Positions 20,906-34,064 of a stretch of DNA of 64,000 nucleotides are shown piece after piece. The DNA is taken from assembly GCA_020631735.1 (NCBI GenBank), contig CM036223.1:5246191-5310190 (forward strand), given 5' to 3'. This DNA comes from Saccharum officinarum (lineage: Eukaryota > Streptophyta > Magnoliopsida > Poales > Poaceae). Under the pieces are notes generated by a model. It saw nothing but the letters and a program-made list of their open reading frames with translations, ran no database searches and was not told the DNA's origin. Within the stretch, counting starts at the first letter, position 1. Each line of letters starts with the position of its first letter. The position numbers and the translations under genes were made by a program.

Positions 20906-23821
20906 CAGATTTTTTGTTGCCTTGCACCTTCTTTTGCCGAAACAAAAAAAGGTGGAACAGTCGATTATGGTTCAGATTTGCATCACTTTTCGTTTTCGCC
21001 AAAACAAAATGGTGGAACAGTCCCTACCCTCGTCACGACGGATGAAGCGGCGGCCTCTCTCCCTCGTCGTGGAACCACCCACCTCTTCCTAGCAGGTCGC
21101 TCCCACTGCTTGCGCCTTCTTCTTCCACCTCGTGCATGGCACAGCCGAGCTGTTCTGCTTATTGCATCTCGGTGTAAGGAAGGCTACAAGCAAGACAAAA
21201 TCAAATGGAAACAGCAGTTCTTGGTTTAAAGTTTTAGTAGTATATATGTATGGAATGGATCCATGTATATATGAAATATCTTTTCTGGTTGGTTGACTAC
21301 TTGAGTCTTGAGATATAGGTTATATGATCTCCCAAAACATTTTTATTGATGTTTTGTGATCACAATTCACAAGGAACTTCTGTAGCCTGTAACTGAAGCT
21401 GTTGGAAGCAATGGCTTACTCAGGTCTCAAGGTATGAAGGATGTAAACTCGTGTAAGCATTTTTTCTTTTGTCTCGTTCAACTGATGATTGCCTCTGGGC
21501 GTTACATAATTGCAGTACACATTACACGTAAACACCAAACTGGTGTCCTGATGTACTAGAAACAAGTAGCTTCATTGGGAGCCCTAGCAAACAGTAAATT
21601 CTGTCACTCTGTGATATTTTCTGTGGCACCTGATTGTAATAATTGGAATAATTAATCTCGTAGGCATATATGCCTGTGTTATTAAAAAGTAAAAGGCCCT
21701 GAGAAGAGAAAAAAAAATCACTCAACGTCTGGAGAGCAACTTTTGGTTGGTTTCTACCGTCCAGGTGTCTTGCGGGCCAAGGGGCCACAGAAAGAGGAAC
21801 AGACCTATAGTTAATGTGGGCCGTAAGCAGGCCCAGTGCTTTGACCGCTGTGAGTCGGCCGGGATTGGGCCAGTTGGTTTCTGGAACAGACAAACACAGC
21901 TGTGAACTAAGCCCAATGTGACTTTGCAAACAAAGTGTCGTTTGATTGTTTGAAAAAGGGATTGGTGGCCGAGAGTGTGCGCATTCTGATTCGACCTTGT
22001 AGTTTTTTATACTAAGGTTTGATGAGAATTGGGTCATGTGGACCAAACCACCAAACGGCCCCTAATCAAGGGAGGAGCAATTCTCTAGTTTGGCCCCTGA
22101 AAGCGTTGGTGTAATTGTCACTAATGATTTGTTAGCCTTTGAGTAATAAAGTTCACCCAAGTTTTTTTAAAAAAAATTGTCTGTGATAAATATATTTGCA
22201 GTAACTAAAAGCATATCCTAGTGTCATCGCATATGGTGCTTTATTACTTATTAGAGAAAATCTAAGATATGTTTGCACTCTGTTTTATTAGAATTGACTA
22301 TTTTTCATTATATTTCCACTTTGTCTTCTCACCCCTCTCCTTGGGCTCCTCAATGTGTTCCTAGGAGAAGGAACTTGTCTGTTTCATTTCATATTTCGAG
22401 GTCTCAGAAAAGGCATGGAAACAGAGAGAAGCTTTTGAATGGAAATTAAAAAGAAATGTTGTCTCAAGAAATGGCAAGATCTTTGGCGCAATGATAAGGG
22501 TGACCCATATCATGTTGACTTAGTTTTCCTTCCCCTCATTTTTAAAGGGTGCTTAGTCAGGTTCTTCTCCTACCTGTATTGAATAGAACATGTTGAACAA
22601 GATGTTCATGGAAACCCGCTTAATTTAGATAAAAAAGCTTAGTCATCATGATGCTTGGAGCTCACACGTCCGCGTCCTATCTGGTTACAATACGAAGATT
22701 GGATCCACGTGTCGGCGTTCAATACGAAGTCCTCGGAGCTCACGCGTCCGTGTCTGATTATTGAGGTTCAATTCAAAAAATTATGACCCTGATACAACGC
22801 ATGGGCATCTCTCTAGTTAAAGGGAAAAAACACCAATCTAGAATGAACTAGGCATTTTTTTCATGTAAAAAATAGGCAGCCAAATTAGAGTTGAAGAGGA
22901 GTCGAACTTGGATAATTGGATGTTTGACTACACCTCCCACCTCAATCACCATCAACGTTAGTGGTATAATGCAACACTTTGTATCTTGCTAGCTGCCAAT
23001 ATGTGGGGTGACCGATGACCCATTTGTAAGTGTCTTGAGCAAGTTGCTATTAAGCCAAGTCTCTACACTACTTATTAAAAGGCATAGTACAAGCATGCAT
23101 GCATCTTGAGTCCAACGTTGGATTCCACCTCCAACTCCAAATAGCCAACTCTCCTCAACCGTCTTGATGAAACCATTCTATGCTGACTAAACACTATAGG
23201 ATTGATTATTGTCCACCACAAAAGAAGCCCCGCCCGATCATCATCATTTTCTTTCTCCTTGGGCTCAAGCCACGATGATGATAAACCCCGCGCGCCTGCT
23301 TCTCGTGTTTGTACACACAACACAATGCAATCCGTACGTGTGATGGCCCACACTGATCCCGATTGTTTGGAGGCGTTAACCACTCGATGGCCACATAATA
23401 TAATTGAGCTATAGGCCCTACTAGCTAGCCAGTGGCTATAGCTGCGCTACGATGGGTATCCATCAAGCACAAGTCAATGCGTGACAGAATTCTTGGCTGG
23501 CTTTATACTCCATCAGTGGAGGTGGAGTCCAGCAGGCAGGCACTCAAGTGGCAGGTTTGAAGAAGTGACGAGTAGCTAGAGGAGGCCTGCAAGCAGCAAC
23601 TGCAAGCAGCTGCAAATAATAAATCTGCAAGCCCTTGTCCCTGCAAACCTTTCATGGAAGAGAAGCAAACAGAGAGGCATGGTGATCTGATCAGTGTGGG
23701 CCAGCGCCAGTGCCTGCCAGGAGGGGCCCCAGCCACTGTACTGAGAGTAAGGGCGAGTTGACAACACTTGGAATGTTATGGGTAAAGACAAAACATTAAG
23801 ATCGCATTGCAGTAGTGTCGT

Positions 23822-23854
<33 letters not shown>

Positions 23855-24530
23855 CACTTGCTAGAGAATGCTCCAACGTTCCGTATGGCTTCTCTCCTCT
23901 TCGTGTCCGATCTCTCTTCTGCGGCGTGCAGGGCAAGGGCATGCAGCAGCAGCAGAAGTGCATGAACATGCGTATATACACACACACATACTCCTACATA
24001 CTATATACATACTCGGCGTAGCCAGTAGGTTTGGCATTGAACGTGTAACTGCAAGCTCGGCGTGCATGCCTTGGCAGTTGGCACAGCCAGACTCTCGCTC
24101 TCTTCTGCGTTCTACCTTCCTGCCTCCATGCATGAAGAGACACAGGGACAGAGAGACAGGCCAGCGCGGCTGTGCCGCTGCTGGTGTTGGCGTGAGGAAG
24201 AAGACGACCGACGCATGCAATGCATAGATGGATATGATTCATCAGATGATGAGGCCGGGAGTGGTCACATCGTCAGAAGTTTCGGACCATCGATCTCGAT
24301 GGATCGATGCTGCTGCAGCCTGCAGCTAGCTACTGATCCCCTGGTGCCACATTTGGTCTTGCCCCCTGGTGTCACATTTGGTCGCAAAACTCTGTGCAAA
24401 TGTAATCGTGTACTTTTTGTATCCAGTAGCTAGGCTCTGGGGGTGTTCAGTCGTGATGGCCTCTCGCCACCTGCGCTGTATGCATGCCTCCTTCTTTGTT
24501 GCTTCGGTAAATTAACTCCTTTTCCTCCTA
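20906..24530. other. Gene-free stretch
   Basis: No protein or RNA gene is supportable. It includes a 26-27 base direct duplication (GCCGAAACAAAAAAAGGTGG and GCCAAAACAAAATGGTGG, about 20937 and 20997), a 174-codon minus frame at 21522-22046 without motifs, and a (TCG)n tract at 23817-23853. The part from about 23400 is rich in GCATGCATGC words. Confidence 0.5.
23817..23853. repeat. (TCG)n microsatellite
   Basis: About twelve GTC/TCG triplets in a row; the poly-Asp and poly-Arg frames over it are artefacts. Confidence 0.9.
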
Positions 24531-24772
24531 GGCACCGTTTAGATACCAAAAATTTTGCCAAAATTTTCAGATTTCTCGTCACATCGAATCTTTGAACACA
24601 TGCATGAAGCATTAAATATAGATAAAAAATAAAACTAATTACACAGTTTAGACGAAATGGACGAGACAAATCTTTTAAGCCTAATTAGACCATGATTGGA
24701 CAATATTTACCAAATAACAACGAAACTGCTACAGTAGCATTTTGCCAAAATTTTTGCCAACTACACAGCCCC
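24531..24772. mobile_element. Tourist-like MITE (242 bp, copy 1 of a close pair)
   Basis: Starts GGCACCGTTTAGATACC and ends CTACACAGCCCC; flanks CTA/TTA. The body is nearly identical and equal in length to 32740-32981; by eye they differ at about ten positions. Confidence 0.85.
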
Positions 24773-26042
24773 TTAATAAAATACGGGCCTTATGGTCCGA
24801 TCGAGAGAAAAAAAAAAAAGCTACTGATCCATAGCTGCTACGTATACCTGCTAGCTGCTGCAGAATCCTCCCCGCCCGCGCGCCTACGTCTGCATGCATG
24901 CACGCAGGCACGCTGTGGTGCTGCAGTGCATGCGCGAGCATGGCATGGCCGCATGCGACCCAGGCCGGCCGGCTGGGTCAGGCAGCACGCACATGCATGC
25001 CCATATAGGTCGCCATGCGCACACCTATATAGATATATATGTCGTCGTAGAACGTACACCGCCACATGGACACACATCAGAACATGCATGCATTGTACGT
25101 ACCAGTGACCGACCACGCACGCCAGTGCAGGCATGCAAAAGCTCCGATCCCTGCTGCTCTGTACCGTATATATGACTGAGCATGTATACGTACGGTGCCG
25201 CCGCGTGCGTGAGCGTGACAGAAAAAAAAAACTGCTGTGCGCGCAGCTTTTAGGGCTTCGATCGGTTCCCTTCTACATTGTGTGATTTTTTATACAAGGA
25301 TCGTCCCTTCTACTGAGGCCATCGAGCAAGGAGCTAGGAGTATCTTTCTTAATTACTCGCCACTTTCCAACTGTTCGTTCATTTCAAGTCCTCGACTTAT
25401 TAGCATGTATATATAGTAGACAAAGTTTACGTTTTTTTTCCTTCTAACGGTATTATTTTTTCACTGGTAGATGGCGTCAACTCGTTAGCATCGTGTCTCC
25501 TGCTGCGCCTACGCACATGCATGCCTCAATGCACATCCAACGGTGCACAGCAGGAGAACGTGTGCCCTTGTTGAGACAATAAAAAATCGAATCCTAACAG
25601 TGATAGAGAGACATTTGTGATGACTTTATCAACATCGACATGTATTAACGCAATCTTGTGCAAGTGTTCATATATAGGGATAAAGGGTTTAGCTTTACAT
25701 GCATGCGTGTGTTCATGTATGGTGAATGTCCGCATGCGTGTTTGCGAGTAAAAGAAAAACAAAAGGCAAAGGGCCACCACGATAGGCCCGGTTATCAGAA
25801 ATACGAAACCACAACGGGGGTGGACGCCCTCCCCTTATCTCCCGGCCTTCATTTCACATTAAGATTTATGTTGGAGTGCTTCAAAATCCGTACCACAGTG
25901 TTTTAAAATCAGTGTCCAAGTGTTTTTTTACTTGCACGAATCACGGAACAAACTGAATGATGGGATAAGGGGTGTGCGCCCACCCTATCGTGGAAATTAC
26001 AAGTTGCCCGGTTATTACAAGAAAAGCAACATCAGCCATTTA
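24773..26042. other. Gene-free stretch rich in CATGCATG words
   Basis: No gene is supportable. Many CATGCATG (RY-type) repeats occur between 24880 and 25190 and again near 25510 and 25700. Confidence 0.5.
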
Positions 26043-26283
26043 GGGTGTGTTTAGTTGCCCCTGTAAAATTTTTGGAAGCACAGTAACTCTTTCATTTGTA
26101 TTTGATAATTAGTGTCCAATCATGGATTAATTATGTTATAAAGATTTGTCTCGTGATTTACAATCAAACTGTATAATTAGTTAATTTTTTACCTATATTT
26201 AATGCTCCATGCATACGTCCAAAGATTCGATGTGACGGGGAATCTTGTAAAATTTTTAGAATTTTGAAAGAACTAACACTGCC
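26043..26283. mobile_element. Tourist-like MITE (241 bp)
   Basis: Ends GGGTGTGTTTAGTTGCCCC and AGAACTAACACTGCC with a perfect TTA duplication (26040-26042 and 26284-26286). Internal family motifs TTTAATGCTCCATGCAT and AAAGATTCGATGTGACG are present. Confidence 0.88.
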
Positions 26284-27660
26284 TTAAAAAACTATACAAT
26301 ACAATACAACACAAGATGTACTGTATATAGAACGAGGGAGGCAACTGCTCAAAGTCAGCCTGCCAGAATCCTAGTGTTGTTGCCGCCTCGGCTGTCTCTT
26401 TTGCATGCAAGCATGCGTGCATTGGCAATAACTCTTGTGTGTTGTCCAGTCACAAGCTATATCATTTTATATACATCCTCAATGACTCCATCACACAATT
26501 CACAACTTTTGAGCTTAGCTTAAGTCACTGCTTATTAGGGTGTCATCTTTTGGATCGGTAGAGCATGCATGCATGGATGGTTGCCACCACCAGCTAGTTC
26601 CGCCCTGTTCGCTTGAGCTATTTTTCAACTACGAAACAATGCTTTTCTCTCATAACATTTCAACATAAGCATTAGCATAAGTTAAATTTTAGCATAAACG
26701 AATTCATCTCAACTGCATGTAAATGGACAGAACAACTGACACCAATGGCGTTACAAGTGAAACTGAAAAGAAATTTTAGCAGTACAGTGTGTACACGCAT
26801 GCATGACCGGCCTAGCTACATGCAGTACGCAGGGTACGTAGATGGAATCTCATTCAAGTCAGTAGCCAGCAGAGAGATGCATTCGACAGTTCCTGTTTTC
26901 TTTCAGAAACTTTTACGTATGCAAGATCTTCTCAGTCTCTCTCGTAGTAGCAGGCATGCAGCTAGCAGCTGCAGACCTCTTTCTGAGAAACAGGCAACTG
27001 GTGCCTCTCTCGTGTATATATATGTATGTATAGTACATGTATATAAATACAAAGCCAAAAGGCTAGTCGTTGTGCATATATGCATCTACCTATCTAGCTA
27101 AACGTACATGGATCGAACAGAAAGCTAGCGCCGGCCATGCATGCATCCACAAACAGGGCAGTAGATCGAGCGTACGTAGGGCTGCAGCTTCGTCTGCCAA
27201 GGCATGCAAAGCTACGTACTGTATATATATACATATATATTAAAAAAAATTTGTATAGTAGCATGAATTGAAGTGCACAAAAGCAAAGCTAGAATGCAAG
27301 CAAGCACAATGAATTGAATGGATGCGTGCATGCATGCACGGCCATCACCTGTTCGTTTCGCTGGTTTATCGTGGCTGAAAGTACTATTTGTTAGTTTGTT
27401 GTGAGAGAAAAATACTGCTGGATGACTGCTGATTCTGCTGATCCAGCGAAACGAATGCACTGAGAGAGATGGATCGAGGAGGGACAAGAGAAGTTTATTT
27501 CCATGCAGATGACTTGAATATACAGTACATGCAAACGCACAGCACAGCAGGTAGCTAGCTGCTCGATCTACTAGCACTAGCAGGTAGCAGCTGCACTGCG
27601 CTGCATGCGTTCATCACAATTCGCACAGTCGCATTGTCAGCTGAGCAGGCCATAAAAGAA
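26284..27660. other. Gene-free stretch with one hairpin element
   Basis: No gene is supportable. 27348-27456 is a possible small MITE: TTCGTTTCGCTGG near its left end faces CCAGCGAAACGAA near its right end, with AATACTGCT words inside. 26610-26705 (CCTGTTCGCTTGAGC) may be a remnant of a similar family. Confidence 0.45.
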
Positions 27661-27925
27661 GGCCTCGTTTAGTTCGGTGAATTGGGGAGAAAAATACTGT
27701 ATCAGAATTTATGTAGCATTTCGTTTGTATTTGGTAAAAATTATCCAAATTTTGACTAACTAGGCTTAAAATGTTCATATCGCAAAGTACAACAAAACTG
27801 TGCAATTAGTTTTTGATTTCATCAACATTTAGTACTTCAAGCATTTGCCGACATTTTGATGTGACAGAGAATCTTCTTTTTACATAGTAAAATTTGGGGG
27901 AGAATTGGGGGAACTAAACAAGGGC
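27661..27925. mobile_element. Tourist-like MITE (265 bp)
   Basis: Ends GGCCTCGTTTAGTTC and GAACTAAACAAGGGC, flanked by a GAA duplication (27658-27660 and 27926-27928). Body has TTCGTTTGTATTTGG and TTTAGTACTTCAAGCAT. Confidence 0.85.
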
Positions 27926-27964
27926 GAAGGTGATGCATATGCTGGAGAATCTGTTTTGAATTGG

Positions 27965-28207
27965 GGCCTTGTTTAGATGCACCCCAAAAGTTAGAATTTT
28001 TTCACTCTCTTTTCATCACATCAATCTTTGGACCCATGCATGAAGTAGTAAATATAGGTAAAAAAATAACTAATTACACAGTTTAGTTGAAAATCATGAG
28101 ATGAATCTTTTGAGCCTAGTTGATCCACGATTGGATAATATTTGCCACGTAAGACGAAAGTGGTACTATTCATCAGGTTGAAAAGATTTTGCGATCTAAA
28201 CGTGGCC
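27965..28207. mobile_element. Tourist-like MITE (243 bp)
   Basis: Ends GGCCTTGTTTAGATGC and GATCTAAACGTGGCC, flanked by a TGG duplication (27962-27964 and 28208-28210). Opposite internal orientation to its left neighbour. Confidence 0.85.
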
Positions 28208-28248
28208 TGGAGTTAGATAGATGGTCAGTTTACGGCCGGTGACAGTGA

Positions 28249-28490
28249 GGCTGTGTTTAGTTCCATTAAAAAGTGCACTATATAAAAAAAGATTCCCCGT
28301 CACATTAAACTTGCGATACATGTATATAGTACTAAATGTGGATAAAATTTAAAACTAATTGTACAGTTTAGTTGTACTTTGCGAGACGAACGTTTTGATC
28401 CTAATTAGTCAACGGTTGGACAATTATTATCAAATACAAACGAAATGTTACAGTGTCGCTACAGTAAATTTTGGCACCCCAAATCCTAAA
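28249..28490. mobile_element. Tourist-like MITE, right end lost
   Basis: Begins GGCTGTGTTTAGTTCC, with the body motifs TTGTACAGTTTAG, GAGACGAACGTTTTGA and TACAAACGAAATGTTACAG. The expected CTAAAC end is not visible; it dissolves near 28490. It is the inverse of the copy at 31086-31307. Confidence 0.65.
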
Positions 28491-28793
28491 AAAGAGTCAT
28501 TCTCGCTTTCTAAAAAATCAATAACTTTTAACTTTGGCTAAATATATTTAACAAAATATTAACATTTATGATATATAATTAGTATCATTAGGTAGATCAT
28601 TGAATATACTTTCATAATATACTTTTTTAGAGATATAAATATTGTACGTATTTTCTATAAACCTTGTTAAAGTTGAGGAAACTAGCCTGACTCCCGTAGT
28701 GACTCTTTTTTTTTTTGACAGAGTAGTAGGCCGAAGTACTCGATCATCACACACTCATGCTCACACTCCAGCCATGCACACTGATCCCTCTGA

Positions 28794-29233
28794 GACTACC
28801 CGCACCCATCCATCCTCTATATCATTCTCTATATGTCCTAGTCAGCAAGATTCTCTCCTCTATACTCAATTCTCCCGCACCCATCCATCCTCTATATCAT
28901 CCTCTATCCACTCTATTCACCGTGGGACCGACTTGTCACTTTATCTAAATATATCCATGTGTGATCTAGTTTTGAAGGATTTATTGAGATGAATTTAATG
29001 GTGCAATCGAAATTTAATTTAGATTTTTGGTTTGTGAGTTATAGCATTTTTTCCTTTGTTTAGCTAGCGGGGTCCGCCACTACAGAGTATAGAGTAAGCA
29101 CAGTACTACTCTAAATATAGAGTGAGAGAAAGGATAGAGTATCGTTTTAGAGTACCAAGTGCAGCAGTTTTTACTCTATATTCATACTCTAAAACTTTAG
29201 AGTATCGTTTAGAGTATGCCACTGCGGGCAGTC
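28794..29233. mobile_element. MITE of the GACTACCCGCA family (440 bp, copy 1)
   Basis: Ends GACTACCCGCA and TGCGGGCAGTC, flanked by TGA (28791-28793 and 29234-29236). The left part is pyrimidine-rich (CATCCATCCTCTATATCA) and the right part carries repeated TTTAGAGTATCG words. Confidence 0.88.
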
Positions 29234-29355
29234 TGATCGCGATCAGTGGAGCGTACTCGTGCTGCTGAATTCTGGAAGACGATCATCAATGCCTGCCTAG
29301 TTATTTGGAGTGCAGTGCAGGAAGAGCAAGAGCAAAGAGCAAGAGGATTGTATAA

Positions 29356-30237
29356 GACTACCCGCACTCAGACTACCCGCACTCATGGACCTCTATATTC
29401 ATCCTCTATATGTCCTAGTCAGCAAGATTCTCTCCTCTATACTCAGTTCTCCCGCACCCATCCATCCTCTATATCATCCTCTATCCACTTTATCCACTAT
29501 GGGACCCACTTATCACTTTATCTAAATATATCCATGTGTGATCTAGTTTTGAAGGATTTATTGAGACGAATTTAATGGTGCAATCGAAACTTAATTTGGA
29601 TTTTTGGTTTGTGAGTTATAGCATTTTTTCCTTTGTTTAGCTAGTAGGGTCCGCCACTATAGAGTATAGAGTAAGCACAGTACTACTCTAAATATAGAGT
29701 AAGAGAAATGATAGAGTATCGTTTTAGAGTACCCAGTGCAGCGGTTTTTACTCTATATTCATACTCTAAAGCTTTAGAGTATCGTTTTAGAGTACCCACT
29801 GCGGGTAGTCTCATGAACCTCTATATTCATCCTTTATACGTCCTAGTCAGCAAGATTCTCTCCTCTATATTCAATTCTCCCGCACTCATCCATCCTCTAT
29901 ATCATCCTCTATCCACTCTATCCACTGTGGGACCCACTTGTCACTTTATCTAAATATATCCATGTGTGATCTAGTTTTGAAGGATTTATTGAGACGAATT
30001 TAATGGTGTAATCGAAATTTAATTTGGATTTTTGGTTTGTGAGTTATAGCTTTTTTTCCTTTGTTTAGTTAGTGGGGCCGCCACTGTAGAATATAGAGTA
30101 AGCACAGTACTCCTCTAAATATAGAGTGAGAGAAAGAATAGAGTATCGTTTTAGAGTATCTAGTACAGCAGTTTTTACTCTATATTTATACTCTAAAACT
30201 TTAGAGTATCGTTTTAGGGTATCCACTGCGGCTAGTG
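29356..30237. mobile_element. MITE of the GACTACCCGCA family, outer copy split by a sister copy
   Basis: The outer copy consists of 29356-29370 plus 29814-30237 (439 bp in total). It starts GACTACCCGCACTCA and ends GCGGCTAGTG, flanked by TAA (29353-29355 and 30238-30240). It is interrupted 15 bases from its left end by another member of the same family. Confidence 0.85.
29371..29810. mobile_element. MITE of the GACTACCCGCA family, nested inner copy (440 bp)
   Basis: Perfect ends GACTACCCGC and GCGGGTAGTC, flanked by TCA (29368-29370 and 29811-29813). Same length as 28794-29233. Confidence 0.88.
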
Positions 30238-30438
30238 TAAACACTAGCAGCAGGCAGCAGCTACGACGACTACTGTTACTGAATGAATTCTGAATTCTGA
30301 TCAGATCCACACTAGCATGCATGCTCTTTGGTTTGTGTCAATGCAAGTTATTGCATGCACTACAGCCAGCACTAGTATAGCTACACTGTGTACCTAGTAC
30401 TAGCTTTGCTAGCAGTACTGTCGTATAGTATTTCTTTT

Positions 30439-30713
30439 GACCTTGTTTATTTCCTCGTTTCTACCTCAAATTCTATTATGCAAAAAAAAAAGATTCTCAT
30501 CACATTAAAATGACGGCACATATATGAAGTACTAAATGTAGATGAAATTAAAAACTAATTACACAGTTTTGTTATACTTTACGAGACGGACATTTTGAGC
30601 CTAATTAATCAAAATTTAGATAATTTTTACCAAATACAAACGAAATATTACCGTGCGTATTTATTGCACACCGTTCGAACTCGGTTGCCCTGAATCCGGA
30701 TCTAAACACGGCC
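30439..30713. mobile_element. Tourist-like MITE (about 275 bp)
   Basis: Left end GACCTTGTTTATTTCC, right end GATCTAAACACGGCC. Body resembles 62700-62973 (CATCACATTAAAAT, GAAGTACTAAATGTAGATGAA). No clean target duplication. Confidence 0.65.
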
Positions 30714-31085
30714 AATTGTAGGAGAGGTTGTGTTGCGTGGAGTTACTGCACGCATGCAGCAGCACAGCCAGGCAGCCAGCAACCAGCTAGAGAGAGATGC
30801 TACTCCATGAAAGATGCACTGGTGCATGCATGTACTCTCTCACAGCATTTCAAACCTTTTTAGCAGCAGTACCACAGCAGCACTGTGCTCGAGCGAGCGC
30901 CGTCCGTCCTTGGTGTCAATTCACTTCGCTCTGGGCAGGAATTGATGCATTGCTGCTTTGCTCGGAGCTGTGTACACTAGTACACGCTAGTACAGCAGTG
31001 TAGTACATGGCACACAGCTATCATAATGTTTGTTGGAATGATCCATCAGATCAGGGATCAGGGGATGAAAAATGGCCTTCTATTA

Positions 31086-31307
31086 CTGTTTAGTTCCTAA
31101 ATTTGGGGTGCCAAAATTTACTGTAGCATTTCGTTTGTATTTAGTAATAATTGTCCAACCGTTGACTAATTAGGCTCAAAACGTTCGTCTCGCAAAGTAC
31201 AACCAAACCGTGCAATTAGTTTTTGATTTTATTCACATTTAGTACTCCATACATGTATCACAAGTTTGATGTGACGAGAAATTTTTTTTTGCATAGTGCA
31301 CTTTTCA
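31086..31307. mobile_element. Tourist-like MITE, ends eroded
   Basis: TGTTTAGTTCC, TTTGGGGTGCCAAAATTTACTG and the family core TACAACCAAACCGTGCAATTAG are visible. It is the reverse complement type of 28249-28490. Confidence 0.65.
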
Positions 31308-31529
31308 ATGGACGTAGTACAGCGAGCGAGCTGCTGCAACATACATAATGATTTTAAATGAATATAATAAGACCTGCATGGAAGGCTTAACCTCAACTCC
31401 TTCCTTTCTGAAACCTCTGTAATTGTCTCTGTGTGCATCTTCATTTCTCTTGCTCAACCTCAACTCCTTAATAACCTTTACTAGTACAACAGTTAATGGC
31501 ACATGCTGGTTCATCAGATGGCTGGCTTA

Positions 31530-31760
31530 GGGGGTGTTTGGTTTGAGGAGTTAAAGTTTAACAAACACTGTAGCACTTTCGTCTTATTTGACAAAAAGTT
31601 TCCAATCCTGGACTAATTAGGTTTAATAGATTCGTCTCGTAAATTACTCCTAATCTGTGTCGACATGCATGCAATTAGTCTACATTTAGTACTCTATGCA
31701 TTTGAGGGAACATTGATGTGATGGGAGTTAAACTTTAACACATTGCAACCAAACACGCCC
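31530..31760. mobile_element. Tourist-like MITE (231 bp)
   Basis: Ends GGGGGTGTTTGGTTTGAG and GCAACCAAACACGCCC with a perfect TTA duplication (31527-31529 and 31761-31763). Confidence 0.88.
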
Positions 31761-32340
31761 TTATATACATATATGATTCATATAGTTTGTGTCTATCCCT
31801 TTCTTCTAATTCATGTGTTGAATGCTCCAATAGAAATTCTCTTATATTTTCAATTCATACACGAGTGGCATGCATGTAATTTAACTCATGTACATGTTTC
31901 AGATATCATTTTGTTCTACAGGTTCCCTATACATTTTTATTATTATTTGAAGAAGAGGATCGAACATACTCCGTACTCCGTCGCTAGTACACGAGCTAGA
32001 CAAACGGCCGGAAAGATCGGATCGGATGGAAAAAGGTAAATGCGTGGACGAAAACAGTTTCTGACAGACATTAACTTTGTCAACTTTGTCGAGCCAGGGA
32101 AGAAAAGAATGGCAAGAGCTACTCCTACTCGCTACTTGCAGAAGCAGCAGCAGCATGACGTCGATCGTCGTTGCTTCTTGCTCTGGCCTGTGCTACTGTA
32201 GACTTGTTGCATGCGCAGCAAGCCAGTACTGTTGCTACTGTACATGGGCCGGATCGTATTCCCGAGATCCAGAGACAGACGTCTAGAAAAGAAACCCCAG
32301 CCCAGCTGCAGGGAGGGGAGACCGTATACACTCTTGAAGT

Positions 32341-32625
32341 TTTAGGGTGTCACATCTAATATTTTATGGGACGTTGAAAAAGATGTTCGGATACTAATTA
32401 CAAAAATCGTATGTAAACTGTGAGATGAATTTATTAAAATTAATTAATCCACTATTAGCATATGTTACTGTAGCACGACATTGTCTAATTACAGACTAAT
32501 TAGGATTAAAAAATTTATCTCGCAAAATACACATAATCTATGTAATTAGTTTTTAATCTACATTTAATACTTCACCATGTATCAAACATTTGATACGCTA
32601 GCTTGTAAAGTTTTGGGAGGATAAA
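32341..32625. mobile_element. Degenerate Tourist-like MITE
   Basis: Begins TTAGGGTGTCACATCTAAT and contains ACTAATTAGGATTAAA and ATGTAATTAGTTTTTAATC with ACATTTAATACTTC. Termini are too eroded for a target duplication. Confidence 0.5.
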
Positions 32626-32739
32626 CCAGGCGCGATAAACGGATGCTTCTACTTCTACCACTGCTAGCTGCACCAGCCAACAATAAATACCTTTGCATAG
32701 ACACTGCATGCAGCAGTGGCGGGCCAGCAGTAGGATATA

Positions 32740-32981
32740 GGCACCGTTTAGATACCAAAAATTTTGCCAAAATTTTCAGATTCTCCGTCACATCGAATCT
32801 TTAAACACATGCATGAAACATTAAATATAGATAAAAAATAAAACTAATTACACAATTTAGACGAAATGGACGAGACAAATCTTTTAAGCCTAATTAGACC
32901 ATGATTGGACAATATTTACCAAATAACAACGAAACTGCTACAGTAGCGTTTCGCCAAAAATTTTGCCAACTAAACAGCCCC
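32740..32981. mobile_element. Tourist-like MITE (242 bp, copy 2 of a close pair)
   Basis: Ends GGCACCGTTTAGATACC and CTAAACAGCCCC, flanked by ATA (32737-32739 and 32982-32984). Near-identical to 24531-24772. Confidence 0.88.
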
Positions 32982-33199
32982 ATAGTTGCACTGCACCTAG
33001 CTACGCTCTACATCTATACGGCCTAAAAATATACATCATATACGACGGAACAATAAATACCTGTCAACACATTGGCTTGTGATCTATCAAATCAGGCACC
33101 TAATTTTTATACTCACCATGTTCGGCTGGCTTTAAAACCACTGCTGAACGGCTGAAAAACACTGCTGAACGGTTGTCTGATTCTGGATAAGTTCAAGCA

Positions 33200-33969
<770 letters not shown>

Positions 33970-34063
<94 letters not shown>
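33970..34063. repeat. (TA)n microsatellite
   Basis: About 94 bases of TA, right flank of the Micron-like element. Confidence 0.95.

Positions 34064-34064
<1 letters not shown>

Noticed and set aside
21522..22046. 174-codon minus-strand frame
   Set aside because: No domain, no start context and low-complexity stretches. It may be chance or an old UTR, but I cannot support a gene.
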